From contig CAMVRH010000017.1 of assembly GCA_947169835.1 (NCBI GenBank), positions 1-11,480 of the forward strand: a stretch of 11,480 bases of DNA, read 5' to 3'. Below are positions 10,555-11,480 of this stretch, one piece after another. Position 1 is the stretch's first letter. The number at the start of each line of letters is the position of its first letter. Below the pieces are notes generated by a model. That model worked only from the letters and a program-made list of their open reading frames with translations. It did no database searches and had not been told where the DNA came from. Both the position numbers and the translations under genes were made by a program. This stretch comes from an uncultured Lachnospira sp. GTDB taxonomy: Bacteria > Bacillota > Clostridia > Lachnospirales > Lachnospiraceae.

Positions 10555-10795
10555 CTTAGATGAATACGGAACTTTCATAATGTTAGATCCAGCATATCGC
10601 AAAGAGTTAAGAGATAAAGAAATTTTAAAAGAGATGGCGCAAAGAGAAGGTGAGGCTCTCGAGAAAATACATAACGATATAGATAAAGCTGTGGATGAAA
10701 TGCCGCCTAGTGTGAGAAAAGCAATTTTAGATAAAACGCAAGGATTGATAAAAGATGCAGTTAATGCGTTAGAAAATAAAGACAGCGAGGAATAA
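10547..10795 (+). CDS. hypothetical acidic helical protein, probable TTG start (82 aa)
   Basis: The best start is TTG at 10547, six bases after a GGGGGG-rich ribosome site (AGAGGGGGG, 10532-10540). The first in-frame ATG, at 10580, has no such site. The protein is charged and helical (RKELRDKEILKEMAQREGEA; EKIHNDIDKAVDEM) and has a single Cys. No family recognised. Use of TTG with a very strong ribosome site suggests moderated expression relative to its neighbours. It overlaps the preceding frame by eight bases. Confidence 0.65.
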   Translation: MCDLDEYGTFIMLDPAYRKELRDKEILKEMAQREGEALEKIHNDIDKAVDEMPPSVRKAILDKTQGLIKDAVNALENKDSEE

Positions 10796-10798
10796 TTA

Positions 10799-10879
10799 AT
10801 GAACCAACAAACAAAATGGCGACTAATATATTACGGAGGAATATTGGTTTGTTTAATATTATTAGCAATATTCAGTTAG
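10799..10879 (+). CDS. 26-residue membrane miniprotein
   Basis: A 26-codon frame at ATG 10799 encodes a short polar, basic start (MNQQTKWR) followed by a single hydrophobic span (LIYYGGILVCLILLAIFS) up to the stop. GCGAGGA at 10785-10791 precedes the ATG by seven bases, the same kind of site used by several genes here. The stop overlaps the AGGAGGG of the 10889 gene. It fits a single-span membrane peptide with N-terminus inside. Too short for family recognition; ribosome site, spacing and hydrophobic design make chance unlikely. Confidence 0.6.
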   Translation: MNQQTKWRLIYYGGILVCLILLAIFS

Positions 10880-10888
10880 GAGGGAAAG

Positions 10889-11095
10889 ATGCGAGTTTGT
10901 GATAGATGTAAAAATAGAATACCAGATGATGGTGTGGATTGTTCTTATAAAGTGAAAATAACTTATAAGCCTGAGCCTATTGGAGGCTATCAAGTTAAAG
11001 AACAAGTCACGACAGAATATGAATTGTGCGTTGAGTGTTCAAGAAAAGTAAGAGATAAATTATATGAATATATAAGTATAAATAAAGAGGGGTAA
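10889..11095 (+). CDS. small zinc-ribbon-like protein, relative of the 7832 product (68 aa)
   Basis: Cys4-x2-Cys7 (MRVCDRCKNRIP), Cys18, and Cys47-x2-Cys50 (YELCVECSRKV) form two metal-binding knuckles separated by a beta-rich insert, then a helix RKVRDKLYEYI. The last part parallels LCDRCTKKLYEFL of the 7832 gene, so these are probably distant copies or members of one family. AGGAGGG at 10878-10884 lies close to the ATG. Function unknown; proteins of this shape are recurrent in accessory regions of Gram-positive phages. Confidence 0.78.
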   Translation: MRVCDRCKNRIPDDGVDCSYKVKITYKPEPIGGYQVKEQVTTEYELCVECSRKVRDKLYEYISINKEG

Positions 11096-11101
11096 TAATA
11101 A

Positions 11102-11419
11102 ATGATTCACGAACTAAAAATCAAACAACAGTATGCAGATAGAATATTTGATGGTGTTAAAAATTTTGAAATAAGAAAAAACGATAGAGATTATCAAGTC
11201 GGCGATATTATTATATTTAAAGTATTAGATAATAGATATGTTTATGAGTACATAAATAGTTCTCATCCACTCACAGATACGGGTTGGAAAATAATATATA
11301 TTCACACAGGACTAGGAATGAAAGATGATTATGTGGTTTTAGGAATTAAACGAATGGAAATAGTGACTAATTTATGCAAAGGAAGTGATGAAGATGACAA
11401 TTCACCAACCAATGTATGA
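11102..11419 (+). CDS. DUF3850/ASCH-like protein (105 aa)
   Basis: The N-terminus is diagnostic: IHELKIKQQYADRIFDG (2-18), KNFEIRKNDRDYQVGDIIIF (20-39), as in DUF3850 proteins of the PUA/ASCH superfamily, small beta-barrels thought to bind RNA or modified nucleotides. Residues 60-90 (GWKIIYIHTGLGMKDDYVVL) complete the barrel, and the tail is acidic. The length fits the family. AGAGGGG at 11086-11092 supports the ATG. The last 26 bases overlap the next frame. ASCH-like proteins are frequent phage accessory genes; the actual ligand is not known here. Confidence 0.85.
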   Translation: MIHELKIKQQYADRIFDGVKNFEIRKNDRDYQVGDIIIFKVLDNRYVYEYINSSHPLTDTGWKIIYIHTGLGMKDDYVVLGIKRMEIVTNLCKGSDEDDNSPTNV

Positions 11420-11480
11420 TTTAGATCAGCAAGTGCTAAATGAATTATATACAACCTGGATAGTAGCTGGAATATTTATT
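11394..11480 (+). CDS. partial CDS, cut by window end (29 aa seen)
   Basis: An ATG at 11394, with GGAAG at 11381-11385, begins an open frame that is still open at the last base: MTIHQPMYDLDQQVLNEL, then YTTWIVAGIFI. The final visible residues are hydrophobic, so a membrane segment may follow. It overlaps the DUF3850-like gene by 26 bases, in keeping with the coupled layout. Too little is visible for identification. Confidence 0.5.
   Translation, partial: MTIHQPMYDLDQQVLNELYTTWIVAGIFI

Overview
The window looks like the early and replication region of a temperate or virulent phage (or prophage) of a low-GC Gram-positive host, most likely a Clostridia-type anaerobe. The reasons are: all genes lie on the plus strand and are short, tightly packed and often overlapping; almost every start follows a strong AGGAGG-like ribosome site; the DNA is AT-rich; and the recognisable proteins are phage replication and recombination types. 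No rRNA, tRNA, CRISPR array, transposase, integrase or structural gene is visible.

Layout. Positions 1-871 hold three small early genes: an unknown, a single-pass membrane protein and a Cro-like helix-turn-helix regulator. The gap 872-983 carries the clearest hidden element: on the minus strand a near-consensus promoter (TTGATA, 17 bases, TATAAT), two hairpins and a U-tract, predicting a leftward RNA of about 55 nt. Positions 984-3857 carry an unknown small gene, a PD-(D/E)XK exonuclease of the RecE/DUF3799 type, a very AT-rich orphan gene that may be a later insertion, a small gene behind a hairpin leader, a protein with a C-terminal zinc ribbon, and a phage SSB. Positions 3858-4090 are non-coding but fold into a 15-pair closing stem with an adjacent 10-pair hairpin, a candidate cis-regulatory RNA.

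Positions 4091-6958 are the replication core: an ERCC4-type nuclease, a CHC2 zinc-finger primase fragment without a visible catalytic domain, and a 645-residue DUF927 P-loop ATPase (helicase-like). Directly after it, 6960-7264 contains ten exact copies and two near copies of the 8-mer TAGGAATT/AATTCCTA in both orientations, including a 9-bp-period triplet beside a TAA-repeat tract. This looks like an iteron origin of replication, next to the proteins that could use it.

Positions 7280-11480 are an accessory array of about sixteen small genes, several coding for Cys-rich presumed metal-binding proteins, plus membrane miniproteins and a DUF3850/ASCH-like protein. A 498-base non-coding stretch at 8036-8533 interrupts the array and is dense in repeats and hairpins. 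Genes 8534-11480 run nearly without gaps, with GTG and TTG starts and stop/start overlaps that suggest translational coupling.

Working together: the exonuclease, zinc-ribbon protein, SSB and ERCC4 nuclease would process and protect recombining or replicating DNA. The CHC2 protein and DUF927 ATPase would start replication, perhaps at the iteron cluster, possibly relying on host DnaG for primer synthesis. The structured leaders and the leftward RNA may set the timing of these blocks.
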